Below are positions 33,148 through 42,451 of a stretch of 64,000 nucleotides of DNA, piece after piece. Within the stretch, counting starts at the first letter, position 1. Each line of letters starts with the position of its first letter. Both the position numbers and the translations under genes were made by a program. The notes under the pieces were generated by a model. That model saw nothing but the letters and a program-made list of their open reading frames with translations, made no database searches and had not been told where the DNA came from. Source of the stretch: Candidatus Gastranaerophilales bacterium (GTDB lineage Bacteria > Cyanobacteriota > Vampirovibrionia > Gastranaerophilales > Gastranaerophilaceae); NCBI GenBank assembly GCA_900770525.1, contig CAAHDT010000001.1:1-64000 (forward strand). The letters run 5' to 3'.

Positions 33148-34992
33148 ATGTGTGGAATAGTTGGATATATTGGTGACAAGCCGGTAGTAGATATTTTAAT
33201 AGATGGTTTACACCAACTTGAATATCGTGGTTATGATTCAGCAGGTATTGCTGTTGAAGGTGATAATCAAGTCCATGTTTATAAAGCAGAAGGCAAGTTA
33301 GAAAATTTAAGCAGCGTTTTGATGCAACATAAATCAGAGTTTCAAACAGCGACATTAGGCATTGGGCATATCAGATGGGCAACACATGGTGCGCCAACTG
33401 TTCTTAATGCTCACCCGCATACTTGTAACTGCGGAAGTTTAGCAGTTGTTCATAACGGTATTATTGAAAACTACAAAGAACTAAGAGTTAAATTAGAAAA
33501 ATTGGGGGCTAAATTCAGAACTCAAACAGATACTGAAACAGTTGCTCACTTAATCGCATATAAATATGAGCAAACAAAAGATTTAACTAAAGCCGTTCTC
33601 TTGGCAACAAAGGAACTTGAAGGAGCTTATGCTCTATGTGTAATGCATAAAGATGAAAAGGATAAAATCGTTGCAACCAAAAGAAACGCTCCGTTACTTG
33701 TAGGTATAGGAGAAGGTGAACACTTTGTAGCATCTGACGTTCCTGCAATTATTAAATATACTAAAAAGGCAATGTACTTAAACGACAATCAAATCGTTAC
33801 ATTGTACAGAGATAAAATGATTTTAATCAACGAAAACGGTGAAGAACTCCCACAAAAGATTGAAACACTTCCATGGGAACCTATTGCATTGAGCAAAATG
33901 GGATACAAACACTTTATGTTGAAAGAAATCCATGAACAACCTGATGTTATAAGAAACATTCTTGTAGGGAAAATTCACACTTCAGAAGAACCTATCGTTC
34001 TAAACGAAGTTAAATTAACAAAAGAAACATTAAAACACTTGAACAGAATACAGATTATCGCTTGCGGAACTTCTTTACACGCTGCAATGATTGGTAAATA
34101 TATAATAGAAAGTTTCTGTGGGATTGCTGTTGATGTTGAAGCTTCAAGCGAATATATTTACAGAAAAACAGTAACAGATGCACATACTCTTGTAATCGGC
34201 GTTTCTCAATCAGGAGAAACGGCTGACACTTTGACTGCAATTAAGCAAGCTAAAGCAAAAGGTTCACATGTTTTAATTATTACAAACAGACCTGATAGCG
34301 CAATGGCAAGAGAAGCAGACAGCTTGATTCCTGTAAGTGCCGGTATTGAAGTATCTGTTGCAGCGACAAAATCATATGTAGCGCAACTCGTTTCTTTCTA
34401 TTTGCTTGCAATGTATATGGCTGAAATTAAAGACTCTATGGACAAATCAGTTTTAACTTCTTTAAAAGCTGATTTAACCCAATTGCCACAAAAAATTGAA
34501 CAATTACTTTCTCACAAAGAGCAAATTCAACAATGTGCAAAGAAATATGCAAACACAAAAGATTTTATCTATATTGCAAGAGGTATAAATTACCCAACAG
34601 CATTGGAAGGCGCTTTAAAATTAAAAGAAATCAGCTATATTAACGCAACAGGATATCCTGCTGGAGAATTAAAACACGGTCCTATTGCTATGTTAGACGA
34701 ATCAATGCCTGTCCTTTCAATTTTGATGAAAGGAAGTGTATACGAAAAACTTTTGTCAAACAGTGAAGAGGCAAAAGCTCGTAATGCCAGAATGATTGCA
34801 TTAACAAATTCAAAAGATGAAAAACTAAAAGATTTGTTTGAATGTATTGTAGAAGTTCCTGATGTTCAAGAACTACTCTCCCCAATTATTGCAATTGTTC
34901 CTCTGCAATTGATAGCATATTATATTGCAGAATACTTGGGCAAGGATGTTGACCAACCTCGTAATTTAGCAAAATCCGTAACGGTAGAATAA
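33148..34992 (+). CDS. glmS: Glutamine-fructose-6-phosphate aminotransferase (isomerizing)
   Basis: 614 residues. Makes glucosamine-6-phosphate for peptidoglycan and surface sugars. Cys2 is the glutaminase nucleophile (MCGIVGYIG), followed by LEYRGYDSAGIA and HTRWATHG-like IRWATHGAP. Two SIS domains bind the sugar (IACGTSLHA, VSQSGETADT, PAGELKHGPIAM), and the C-terminus DQPRNLAKSVTVE is canonical. AAAGGAGAG precedes the ATG. Confidence 0.97.
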   Translation: MCGIVGYIGDKPVVDILIDGLHQLEYRGYDSAGIAVEGDNQVHVYKAEGKLENLSSVLMQHKSEFQTATLGIGHIRWATHGAPTVLNAHPHTCNCGSLAVVHNGIIENYKELRVKLEKLGAKFRTQTDTETVAHLIAYKYEQTKDLTKAVLLATKELEGAYALCVMHKDEKDKIVATKRNAPLLVGIGEGEHFVASDVPAIIKYTKKAMYLNDNQIVTLYRDKMILINENGEELPQKIETLPWEPIALSKMGYKHFMLKEIHEQPDVIRNILVGKIHTSEEPIVLNEVKLTKETLKHLNRIQIIACGTSLHAAMIGKYIIESFCGIAVDVEASSEYIYRKTVTDAHTLVIGVSQSGETADTLTAIKQAKAKGSHVLIITNRPDSAMAREADSLIPVSAGIEVSVAATKSYVAQLVSFYLLAMYMAEIKDSMDKSVLTSLKADLTQLPQKIEQLLSHKEQIQQCAKKYANTKDFIYIARGINYPTALEGALKLKEISYINATGYPAGELKHGPIAMLDESMPVLSILMKGSVYEKLLSNSEEAKARNARMIALTNSKDEKLKDLFECIVEVPDVQELLSPIIAIVPLQLIAYYIAEYLGKDVDQPRNLAKSVTVE

Positions 34993-35001
34993 AAATGGAG
35001 A

Positions 35002-35038
35002 AAAAAGGCGGAAACTATTGAAATTTCCGCCTTTTTTG
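35002..35038 (+). terminator. Terminator of glmS
   Basis: aaaaaggcggaaa pairs with tttccgccttttt around an eleven-base loop, then a T-run. Confidence 0.85.
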
Positions 35039-35049
35039 TAACTTGTATT

Positions 35050-35208
35050 ATGATAATTTCTGAAAATATAAAACTTAATATAAATAAACCTTTTACAAAT
35101 GAAAAAATAGAAAAATCTCTGTGTCAAATCGGCATAAAAGCTTTACGCTGGGCGATATTAAAAGTGAATACAGACAGCGTTATTATTGGAGTTTCTTACG
35201 AAAAATAA
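35050..35208 (+). CDS. Possible small protein of 52 residues
   Basis: ATG at 35050, just after the glmS terminator, reads 52 codons: MIISENIKLNINKPFTNEK, then SLCQIGIKALRWAILKV and VIIGVSYEK. The amphipathic, mixed composition looks like a folded small protein rather than random AT-rich sequence. No ribosome-binding site is seen, so it would need a leaderless message. The rest of the gap to 35335 shows nothing further. Confidence 0.4.
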   Translation: MIISENIKLNINKPFTNEKIEKSLCQIGIKALRWAILKVNTDSVIIGVSYEK

Positions 35209-35334
35209 TGTTAAAATTGTAAAGTTTCAACATAAAAATTTACGTTATGAAACATTTTGAACTTTTTGGCATGGTTCGTGCTACATTAATTATACAAAGT
35301 TTAAGAGATATACATAGATTAAGGAGATTCAGGA

Positions 35335-36057
35335 ATGTCGGAATATCTGAGCAAAGAAGAGATTAAACAATGGAGAAGTTCATTAGAGAAGATTACTTTA
35401 GAGGAATACGCTGCCAGATTAGGGAAAAAAATTGAAGAAGACAAACCTACAAACGATTTAATTGATATTGTTTTGCACGGTCAGCCTGTTGTATCAAACT
35501 CTGACGAGTGGGTTCAACCCAAAACAGAACGTATTACAACAATTGCACAAAGAGCATTTGATAGAGAACAGGAAATATCTCCTTCACCATTTTCAATTTC
35601 AAAATTAAAATTGAGCATAAGTGACTCAGACAAAACAGAAAAAGATTCTGAGCCGGCGAAAAAAACAGCAAAAACGAAAGAAACCCCAAGAGCTGAAGTT
35701 AAAAAAGTTGCAAAACCAAAAGCTAAAACTACTAAAACTAAAGTTGCAACTAAAACCAAGACCGTTTCTAAAAAAACTGCAAAAACCGTTAAAGAAGTTT
35801 TGAGCAACACTTCGACCGGAGATAGTTTACGTGATGAAGTAAGAGTTGTATTCAAAAAGGCTCTAACGGATAGAGAACAAAGAGTTTTCGACCACTTTGC
35901 AGCTAATAAAAATCAGATAGTTTATGCCAAAGATCTTGCCGCATTGTTAGATTTACCAAGAGATTACGTTTATAAGTACATCAAAAACTTGCGAGCAAAA
36001 ATTGAAGGTGATAAACTTCAAAACGCAGATAAAGGCGGATTTATCCTCCATGTATAA
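35335..36057 (+). CDS. Histone-H1-like Lys/Thr/Ala-rich protein with C-terminal winged helix
   Basis: 240 residues in three parts: an acidic helical N-terminus (1-60), a Lys/Thr/Ala/Pro-rich disordered stretch (about 100-155, many KTK, KPK and AKT units) like bacterial H1-type proteins, and a C-terminal winged-helix-like domain (about 175-240: LTDREQRVFDHFAANKNQI, LLDLPRDYVYKYIKNLRAKI, GGFILHV) similar to OmpR-type effector domains. It probably binds DNA, as a nucleoid protein or a regulator. AAGGAG lies 11 bases before the ATG; the gene stands alone before a terminator. Confidence 0.65.
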   Translation: MSEYLSKEEIKQWRSSLEKITLEEYAARLGKKIEEDKPTNDLIDIVLHGQPVVSNSDEWVQPKTERITTIAQRAFDREQEISPSPFSISKLKLSISDSDKTEKDSEPAKKTAKTKETPRAEVKKVAKPKAKTTKTKVATKTKTVSKKTAKTVKEVLSNTSTGDSLRDEVRVVFKKALTDREQRVFDHFAANKNQIVYAKDLAALLDLPRDYVYKYIKNLRAKIEGDKLQNADKGGFILHV

Positions 36058-36145
36058 ATTATTCTTTTTCTAGAGGTTTTACACCTCGCGGGGTTTGTTT
36101 TCGCCCCTTACAACAACACAACAGTTAGAATAATTAAAATCCGCC

Positions 36146-36178
36146 GGAGCACCTCATTATCAGGGTGCTCCTTTTTTC
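36146..36178 (+). terminator. Terminator after the H1-like gene
   Basis: ggagcacc pairs with ggtgctcc around a ten-base loop, followed by tttttt. Confidence 0.8.
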
Positions 36179-36280
36179 TGACATTTTTAATTGTAACAAT
36201 TGTAACGTTTTTTCTAAAATGTGAAATTCAGCCCCTTAAAAAGTTTTCATGTACATGAGAAGAAATCAAGAGAGGCTTAT

Positions 36281-37177
36281 ATGACAAAAATAGGATGGCA
36301 AGACCAATCAAGTTATAGAAAAAATTCATACGATAACTGGCAGAATCGTATTAGTAAGCCAAAGGGTAATCCTAATACATGGCAATTCAGGCAAGCACAA
36401 GAAGCAAATGCATCTAGTGTTCAGGCAGAATACCAGAAATATGCTCTAAAATGTACTCAAAACGGTCAAACACCGATGTCACCTGCCGAATATATTCAAT
36501 GCAGACAAAGCGGAATTGATCCGTCAAAAATGCAAGATTTACAAACAGGCGTTGCTGCAGGTACAACCATTGCCAATAGCATCTCAAATATTTTATCAAC
36601 ATTCGGAATAAAAGGCGGAGCTAAACAACAAGGTATAACGCAAGAACAAACAACTTTATTAAATAATGTAGCAAGTGGCATTACTGCAGGCTCAGAAGTA
36701 AAAATAGATAATCTGAAAAACTTTGTCGATGCTGAATTTGCGCAAATGAATGCAAACGGGGATAGCGTAACAACAGCTCAGTTTGCACAACATTTACAAG
36801 ATGTAAAATTTGCTGAGAACGAAGCTGAAGCCAAGGTATTGATGGCTGCTATTGACATTCCTGATAAAAATGGAACATCGGATGGCAAAATTTCTAAAAA
36901 AGAATTAACCACTTTCTACAAAAAAGCTATGGGAAATTCTAATACATTATCCCAGACTAAAATCCAAAACGCTGTAATGGAATCAATGAACAAAATAGAC
37001 CAACAGCTAGATAATTCCCGAACTAACAAAGCTATGGAAAACTTGGGTTATAAATACGAAACAAGAACCATTAACGGCGAAGAAACTGGTGTTTACGTTA
37101 AAGGTGAAGAAGTAATTCCACTAGGCACTGAAGCTGGAATGACCAGAATAAGTGAACTCATTATGGGTGATGAATAA
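36281..37177 (+). CDS. Hypothetical EF-hand-like protein
   Basis: 298 residues from the ATG at 36281, which has AGAGG eight bases upstream; the frame extends further 5' to a GTG without a ribosome-binding site. One EF-hand-like loop with an insertion is seen at about 192-208 (DIPDKNGTSDGKISKKE), and a weaker one near 157 (NANGDSVTTAQF). No signal peptide. Gln/Asn/Ser-rich N-terminus. Similar in character to the EF-hand protein at 6217. Function unknown. Confidence 0.6.
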   Translation: MTKIGWQDQSSYRKNSYDNWQNRISKPKGNPNTWQFRQAQEANASSVQAEYQKYALKCTQNGQTPMSPAEYIQCRQSGIDPSKMQDLQTGVAAGTTIANSISNILSTFGIKGGAKQQGITQEQTTLLNNVASGITAGSEVKIDNLKNFVDAEFAQMNANGDSVTTAQFAQHLQDVKFAENEAEAKVLMAAIDIPDKNGTSDGKISKKELTTFYKKAMGNSNTLSQTKIQNAVMESMNKIDQQLDNSRTNKAMENLGYKYETRTINGEETGVYVKGEEVIPLGTEAGMTRISELIMGDE

Positions 37178-37178
37178 A

Positions 37179-38141
37179 TTACTTAGTCAAAAATACAGCA
37201 ATTAGCATTAACAAGGCAAACCAAACCATAAGGTTGCGAGCCTGATATAATCGCAAATAAAAACTTTCCGTTCCTTCTTGTTTAACTTTATCCCAATTAT
37301 CCAACGGATAATACCACCATTTTATTGCAGGAAGCCATTTAGGGTTATTATTATACATTTTTACCAAAACAAATAACATTATAGCGAGAGGAACGGTTAT
37401 AGTTGGAAGCAAGTAAAAAATATTGCGTCCAATAAAACATAACACAAAACACATTGCGTATCCGAGCCCGTATAATAATATAAGAAAATTAAGGGCTTTA
37501 TCTTTATTCCCGATTCTACAGCACAAAGTTTTTTTGTGCGCACACATATCGCCATCAAAATCAAGTAGGTTATGAACATATAACAACCCTATTGTAAAAA
37601 CGACAACAGCAATTGAGAGAATAAAAACCTCTATAGAAAAGTGACCTGTCATTACAAAATAAACTCCTTCAAACAAAAGAGGTCCAAATGCCGTTCCAAC
37701 AGCCAATTCACTCAAACCGTTTGAAGAAAGTTTTGCATACGATAATGTTATGATTCCTCCAATTATTGCAAGTTCAATAACCTCCCAGCCACAACGCAAA
37801 GTTAAAATAGCTCCAATTACAAACGATATGCCACAAAAAATCATAACAACTCTGAGCAAATCACTTGGAGTTGCTTTACCCTCTTTTATGTAACTGCATT
37901 TTGACTTGACGGTATTTTCCATAAATTCTTTATTAGTAGATAAAGTTTTGTAATCGATATAATCGTCAAACAAATTCGTTGCAAGATGAGCAAATGCAAT
38001 TCCAATAAGGGCTAAAATTCCGTTAAAAACATTCCCATTTTCTTTAAGAGAATAAACAAAAATTATAATCCAAGACATAATTGTCATTGGTAATGAAAAT
38101 AGGCGTGCATTATTTAACCAAAATATGACTTTATTAAACAT
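37179..38141 (-). CDS. UbiA-family prenyltransferase (MenA-like)
   Basis: 320 residues, about eight to nine membrane helices. The first Asp-rich motif is NLFDDYIDYK (about 62-71) and the second LLDFDGDM (about 193-200); these bind the magnesium-prenyl diphosphate. MenA, which prenylates 1,4-dihydroxy-2-naphthoate for menaquinone, is the closest recognised type, but UbiA relatives for other acceptors cannot be excluded. No other quinone genes are adjacent. Confidence 0.8.
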   Translation of the reverse strand: MFNKVIFWLNNARLFSLPMTIMSWIIIFVYSLKENGNVFNGILALIGIAFAHLATNLFDDYIDYKTLSTNKEFMENTVKSKCSYIKEGKATPSDLLRVVMIFCGISFVIGAILTLRCGWEVIELAIIGGIITLSYAKLSSNGLSELAVGTAFGPLLFEGVYFVMTGHFSIEVFILSIAVVVFTIGLLYVHNLLDFDGDMCAHKKTLCCRIGNKDKALNFLILLYGLGYAMCFVLCFIGRNIFYLLPTITVPLAIMLFVLVKMYNNNPKWLPAIKWWYYPLDNWDKVKQEGTESFYLRLYQARNLMVWFALLMLIAVFLTK

Positions 38142-38176
38142 AATTGGATTATATCAAAAAGCCATCAAGAAGTAAA

Positions 38177-38971
38177 TTACTGAACTCGGCGGTGTAGTTG
38201 CGGACTCAAAGCACAATCATCCGTATAAGAAACAAGAGCATTATATATGAGTGGATTAAATTTGCCATCACGAACATCAGAACGGATAATATTCAAAGCT
38301 TGTTCCCGAGGAAGAGAAGGTTTGTATGAGCGTTTTTCCGTTAATGCGGAATACTTGTCGGCAATTGACACAATTTGTAAATCCATATCCGCATAAAAAT
38401 TATTATTAACCTTCGGATACCCGCTTTTTTGTGCATTCTGGTGATGGTTTCTTATTATATGTAACACTTTTGGGTCAATATGAGCATTTTTTAATAATTC
38501 ATAACCAAGTTCAGGGTGTTTGTGCATAATAATCTGTTCTGTCTCAGTTAATTTTCCATTTTTGTCCAATATTTCAGGCGGGATAAACACTTTTCCTATA
38601 TCATGCAAATATGCCGCATTTTTTATTGTTTGCAAGTCTGCTTTTTTACCTAGATTAAACGGTAAATTTTGGGCAATTCCTTCTGCTATATTTTGAGTGG
38701 TCTTGGCATGAGTGTTCAAAACATTGTTTAAGCCTTCCATATTTAGGCTATATGGAATATTGTTCGCAGCAAGAATTCTCTGAATATTTGGGTTTGAATT
38801 GGCAAGTTTATTTACCATATATTCAGAAGTATAGCGAGCAGGCGAAGAAAACTCCCACCTATCCGGTGGCAAGTCATAACTAACCGGTTTGCCTGATTGA
38901 GGAGGTTTATTTATAGAATTAATTTGGTTTACACTACCCCAAAAAGGTAGTCTGTTAAAACTAATTGACAC
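38177..38971 (-). CDS. HD-GYP-like phosphohydrolase (putative cyclic-di-GMP phosphodiesterase)
   Basis: 264 residues. After a polar N-terminus of about 80 residues comes an HD domain with AAYLHDIGKVFIP, MHKHPELGYELL, IIRNHHQNAQKSGYP and IVSIADKYSALTEKRSYK. This order fits HD-GYP; the HHExxxGxGYP element is degenerate but keeps HH and GYP. The start is a GTG without a visible ribosome-binding site, so the N-terminus is uncertain. It may act on cyclic-di-GMP and thus on surface behaviour. Confidence 0.75.
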   Translation of the reverse strand: MSISFNRLPFWGSVNQINSINKPPQSGKPVSYDLPPDRWEFSSPARYTSEYMVNKLANSNPNIQRILAANNIPYSLNMEGLNNVLNTHAKTTQNIAEGIAQNLPFNLGKKADLQTIKNAAYLHDIGKVFIPPEILDKNGKLTETEQIIMHKHPELGYELLKNAHIDPKVLHIIRNHHQNAQKSGYPKVNNNFYADMDLQIVSIADKYSALTEKRSYKPSLPREQALNIIRSDVRDGKFNPLIYNALVSYTDDCALSPQLHRRVQ

Positions 38972-39142
38972 TATTGCACACTAAAACTTACTACACTACA
39001 CTTATATAAAGTTTTTTATTACTAAAAAATTGCTTTTATTTGATGGAGAAATTTACATCTATTAATAATGTTAAGAATAATGCAATAAAACGAGATTTAG
39101 TGTAAAATTAACTTATAAGTATTTTAGAAGAGGGGGTTTTCC

Positions 39143-40378
39143 ATGTCAATTGATGATGCATTGGTTATGATTTTAGCCGGAGGCGAAGGCAGAAGATTAT
39201 TACCGCTAACAAAAGATAGAGCTAAGCCGGCAGTACCTTTTGGCGGAAGATATAGAATTGTTGACTTTGTGCTTAACAACTTTATAAATTCCGGTTTTTT
39301 CAAAATAAAAGTTTTGACACAATATAAATCAGACTCATTAAACAAGCATATTACAAGAGGATGGGCATTATCACCATTTTTAAATCAATATGTCGACTTG
39401 GCTCCTGCTCAAATGAGAACCGGTCAAGACTGGTACAGAGGAACAGCCGATGCGATTTACCAAAATATATTTCATATAACAGATGAAGATCCTGATTACG
39501 TATGCATTTTCGGCGGAGATCATATCTACAAAATGGATGTGTCTCAAATGCTTGATTATCATAAAAACAAAGGGGCTGATTTAACAATATCAGCTATACC
39601 TATCCCGATTGAAGAAGCATCCGAATTTGGAATTATTGAAGTTGACGAAAATTGGAAACTCATTAATTTCGTTGAAAAACCGTCTTACAGACCAAAATCA
39701 ATTCCCGGAAATGGAAATATGTGCCTTGCTTCAATGGGAAATTATATTTTTGATAAAGATGTTCTTTTAAATGCACTAAATGAAGATGTAAATTTGGAAG
39801 GCTCAAGTCACGACTTTGGTAAAAACGTTATCCCTATGCTTTTAAACGAAGGAAAAAATATTTATATATACAATTTCGCAACAAATGAATTTCCTGGGAT
39901 TACCGATGCGGAAAGAGGTTACTGGAGAGATGTAGGTAGTATTGATGCATACTGGCAAGCAAATATGGATTTATTAACGGCAAATCCTGAATTAAACTTG
40001 TATTCAAAAGATTGGCCTATAAGAACATTCAATTACAACTATCCGCCTGCAAAATTTATTTGGCAGGAAGGTGATAGAGTTGGTATGGCTACAAATTCTA
40101 TGGTATCGGAAGGTTGTATCGTATCTGGCGGAAGTATTTCCCGTTGCGTACTATCTCCTAAAGTTAGAATTAACAGTTATTCTCAAGTATACGAGAGTAT
40201 TTTGATGGAAAATGTTTCAGTCGGTCGTTACTCAAGAATAAAAAGAGCAATAATTGATAAAAATGTAGTTATTCCACCAAATACGAGAATCGGTTACGAT
40301 AGAGAAGAAGATATCCGAAGAGGGTTCCATGTTTCACCTAATGGTGTAACAGTTGTACCGAAAGGAGCTATACTTTAG
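39143..40378 (+). CDS. glgC: Glucose-1-phosphate adenylyltransferase
   Basis: 411 residues. Makes ADP-glucose, the committed step to glycogen. LAGGEGRRLLPLTKDRAKPAVPFGG, FGGDHIYKMD, EFGIIEVDENW, FVEKP and the left-handed beta-helix C-terminus with YSRIKRAIIDKNV are family features. A G-rich GAGGGGG site precedes the ATG. It is divergent from the HD-GYP-like gene. Other glycogen genes are not in the window. Confidence 0.95.
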   Translation: MSIDDALVMILAGGEGRRLLPLTKDRAKPAVPFGGRYRIVDFVLNNFINSGFFKIKVLTQYKSDSLNKHITRGWALSPFLNQYVDLAPAQMRTGQDWYRGTADAIYQNIFHITDEDPDYVCIFGGDHIYKMDVSQMLDYHKNKGADLTISAIPIPIEEASEFGIIEVDENWKLINFVEKPSYRPKSIPGNGNMCLASMGNYIFDKDVLLNALNEDVNLEGSSHDFGKNVIPMLLNEGKNIYIYNFATNEFPGITDAERGYWRDVGSIDAYWQANMDLLTANPELNLYSKDWPIRTFNYNYPPAKFIWQEGDRVGMATNSMVSEGCIVSGGSISRCVLSPKVRINSYSQVYESILMENVSVGRYSRIKRAIIDKNVVIPPNTRIGYDREEDIRRGFHVSPNGVTVVPKGAIL

Positions 40379-40514
40379 ATATCATTTCTTTACAAATATT
40401 GGAGCATGTGCTAGAATATTCCGTACGCTATAGAGATATGTAAACATTTGTTAATTTACCCCAAAACTAGGGCAATTTTCAACCTTCATAATCTTTATTG
40501 CAGTGGGTAGGAAT

Positions 40515-41207
40515 ATGGTATCTGTAAACTTCATATCGTCTATAAAAAATTCATGCCAGTCGGTATACAACAAAATACCTTCTAAAGTTGTGCAAAAAGA
40601 TAATATCCTTAACGGTATATCATATATCGGTAAAAAAATATCTTCCCCACAACAAAGGTTAATTATGGGTGCAACCGCTATTGTTATGCAGCCCGTAATA
40701 GACTACAGTAACAGGCATGTTGACGATAACACCAGAAAAGTTTCTGTTGCTAGAACTTGCGCTAAAGTAATAGCAGGTACAGCAACAGGTTTTGCCTTAA
40801 GGTATGCATTTATTAAAGGTATTAAAGCCTTTTCTCATCCGTTGAGTGAGGTTCCTTTAGATGTTAAACCTTGGAAGAAAAAAATGATGACTTGGTTAAC
40901 ACCTACAAATGTTGACTATAGTGATCCTGACCAAATTCAACACTACAGAAACGCAATGGGAACAATTTGGTCACTTGTTGCGATGGTATTCACTAACTTT
41001 TTACTGGATGCTCCTTTAACTAAGTTTTTAACCAACAAATTCTTAGGGATAAAAAAGAAAGCAGAAGAAAAATCTACTCAAAAGGCACCAATTGACAATG
41101 TTGAAGAAAATCAACTCAAAGAAAATAAAGCACAAGCAGAACAATCTACAACAGTAAACGATAAACCTGAAGCAAATAAAGATATCGAGAAAGGAGACTC
41201 TAAATAA
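40515..41207 (+). CDS. Lineage-type hypothetical membrane protein, first of a pair
   Basis: 230 residues; the ATG at 40515 follows GGGTAGG. Two or three hydrophobic segments are visible (RLIMGATAIVMQPVIDY, VIAGTATGFALRYAFIKG, GTIWSLVAMVFTNFLL), and the last 60 residues are highly charged (Lys/Glu/Gln-rich) and probably disordered. No known domain. The stop overlaps the ATG of the next gene (TAATG), so the two products are probably made together. Confidence 0.6.
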   Translation: MVSVNFISSIKNSCQSVYNKIPSKVVQKDNILNGISYIGKKISSPQQRLIMGATAIVMQPVIDYSNRHVDDNTRKVSVARTCAKVIAGTATGFALRYAFIKGIKAFSHPLSEVPLDVKPWKKKMMTWLTPTNVDYSDPDQIQHYRNAMGTIWSLVAMVFTNFLLDAPLTKFLTNKFLGIKKKAEEKSTQKAPIDNVEENQLKENKAQAEQSTTVNDKPEANKDIEKGDSK

Positions 41208-41902
41208 TGGCTCCTTTCAAATGGTTATCAAATTCTTATATATTTAAAAAATACAGCAAAGACCCCGGAAATATGCTTGTTCATACCGGAGTTATCGGGT
41301 GGTTTTTGTCATCCGCTGCACAAATTTTTGCAATTGCAATAAACGACCAGCTTTCTCCTAAAGAAAAAATGTTCTTAATCCCACAAGAGATAGCAGATGC
41401 TGTAGTTAACTGTGTTTCATTTTACACATTCACTAACGGTGTTAAATATATCGGTAAAAAACTTACTAATACCGGTAAATTAAGAAACAAAGCCGTTTCA
41501 GAAATATTAAAAAACAAAGGACTTATTTTAGAAAAAGGTCAGCAACGTGTTGACGGCAAAGTATATGCCGGTGACTGGAAGTTTAATATCACAAAATTAG
41601 ACGACTACAAAGAGCATATTGAAAAAGATTTTAAACCATTTAACAACGGTGTAGAAGTTGCGACCGGTTTAGTCGGCTCTATTATTTCTTCAAACTTAAT
41701 TACTCCAATTTTCAGAAACTACTATGCAGCTCACAAACAAAAAGCATTAGTCGCCAGAACTGAATCAAAACAGAATATAAAACCTGAAACAAAACCGGAA
41801 ATAAAAACACCGGAAAGCACTTCAATTAATACTCCGCAAATTTCGTTTGCAAACTATCAAAAGATGGCATATTCGAGAAATTCTTCTGGTTTAAAAATTT
41901 AG
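41207..41902 (+). CDS. Lineage-type hypothetical membrane protein, second of a pair
   Basis: 231 residues with hydrophobic segments near 27-47 and 65-82 (VIGWFLSSAAQIFAIAI, IADAVVNCVSFYTF) and perhaps one near 170, then a Lys/Pro/Thr-rich tail (ETKPEIKTPEST). No known domain. The layout (membrane part plus disordered tail) mirrors its neighbour and the protein at 55431. Its 3' end overlaps the convergent anti-sigma gene by 12 bases. Confidence 0.6.
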   Translation: MAPFKWLSNSYIFKKYSKDPGNMLVHTGVIGWFLSSAAQIFAIAINDQLSPKEKMFLIPQEIADAVVNCVSFYTFTNGVKYIGKKLTNTGKLRNKAVSEILKNKGLILEKGQQRVDGKVYAGDWKFNITKLDDYKEHIEKDFKPFNNGVEVATGLVGSIISSNLITPIFRNYYAAHKQKALVARTESKQNIKPETKPEIKTPESTSINTPQISFANYQKMAYSRNSSGLKI

Positions 41903-42439
41903 GAATGAAAGAATTCCTACGAGAATAACTCCCATTATACAAGCAAAAATGGCTACAATTTTATTAAAATGCTCATCATTACTACTTACTGGATGAATTT
42001 CTATTGTTGCAAGAGTTTTGTCAGTAAAGTCTTGTTTCATGCTATTTTTGGTTTTCTCAAAAGATGATTGCAACAATTGACGAAAAGTATAAATTGATTC
42101 AAGGTCTTTTCTTGCTAAAGGATTTGCAATTGCAATCTTTTTTATTTTGATATTTTCTTCGTCACTAAGCTCATTATCTACATAAGCTGATAAATTTTGC
42201 TTAAAAATATCATATTGCGGTGTTTTATAACCGTCTTCATCAATATCATCGTTTGAGGCAATTTGCTTCTTAATTTCATTGAAATTATCTAATATTTTTT
42301 TTAGTTTTATATATTTTTCGCGACATTCTTTGCAAACACTAAGATGATATTCCAAATTAGCGGATAATTTATGGCTGAGTTTTCCTTCTATATAAAACGT
42401 TAAAAGTGTAACTACTTGATTGCAATTTAAATTTTGCAT
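41891..42439 (-). CDS. Zinc-finger anti-sigma factor with C-terminal membrane anchor
   Basis: 182 residues. The N-terminal zf-HC2 domain has HLSVCKECREKY (HxxxCxxC), with an upstream C6 in the zinc site. A long cytoplasmic linker is followed by one membrane segment at the very end (KIVAIFACIMGVILVGILSF). It follows the sigma gene with a 12-base gap, AAAGGA before the ATG; the expected partner is that sigma factor. Confidence 0.8.
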   Translation of the reverse strand: MQNLNCNQVVTLLTFYIEGKLSHKLSANLEYHLSVCKECREKYIKLKKILDNFNEIKKQIASNDDIDEDGYKTPQYDIFKQNLSAYVDNELSDEENIKIKKIAIANPLARKDLESIYTFRQLLQSSFEKTKNSMKQDFTDKTLATIEIHPVSSNDEHFNKIVAIFACIMGVILVGILSFLNF

Positions 42440-42451
42440 ACGAAATCCTTT

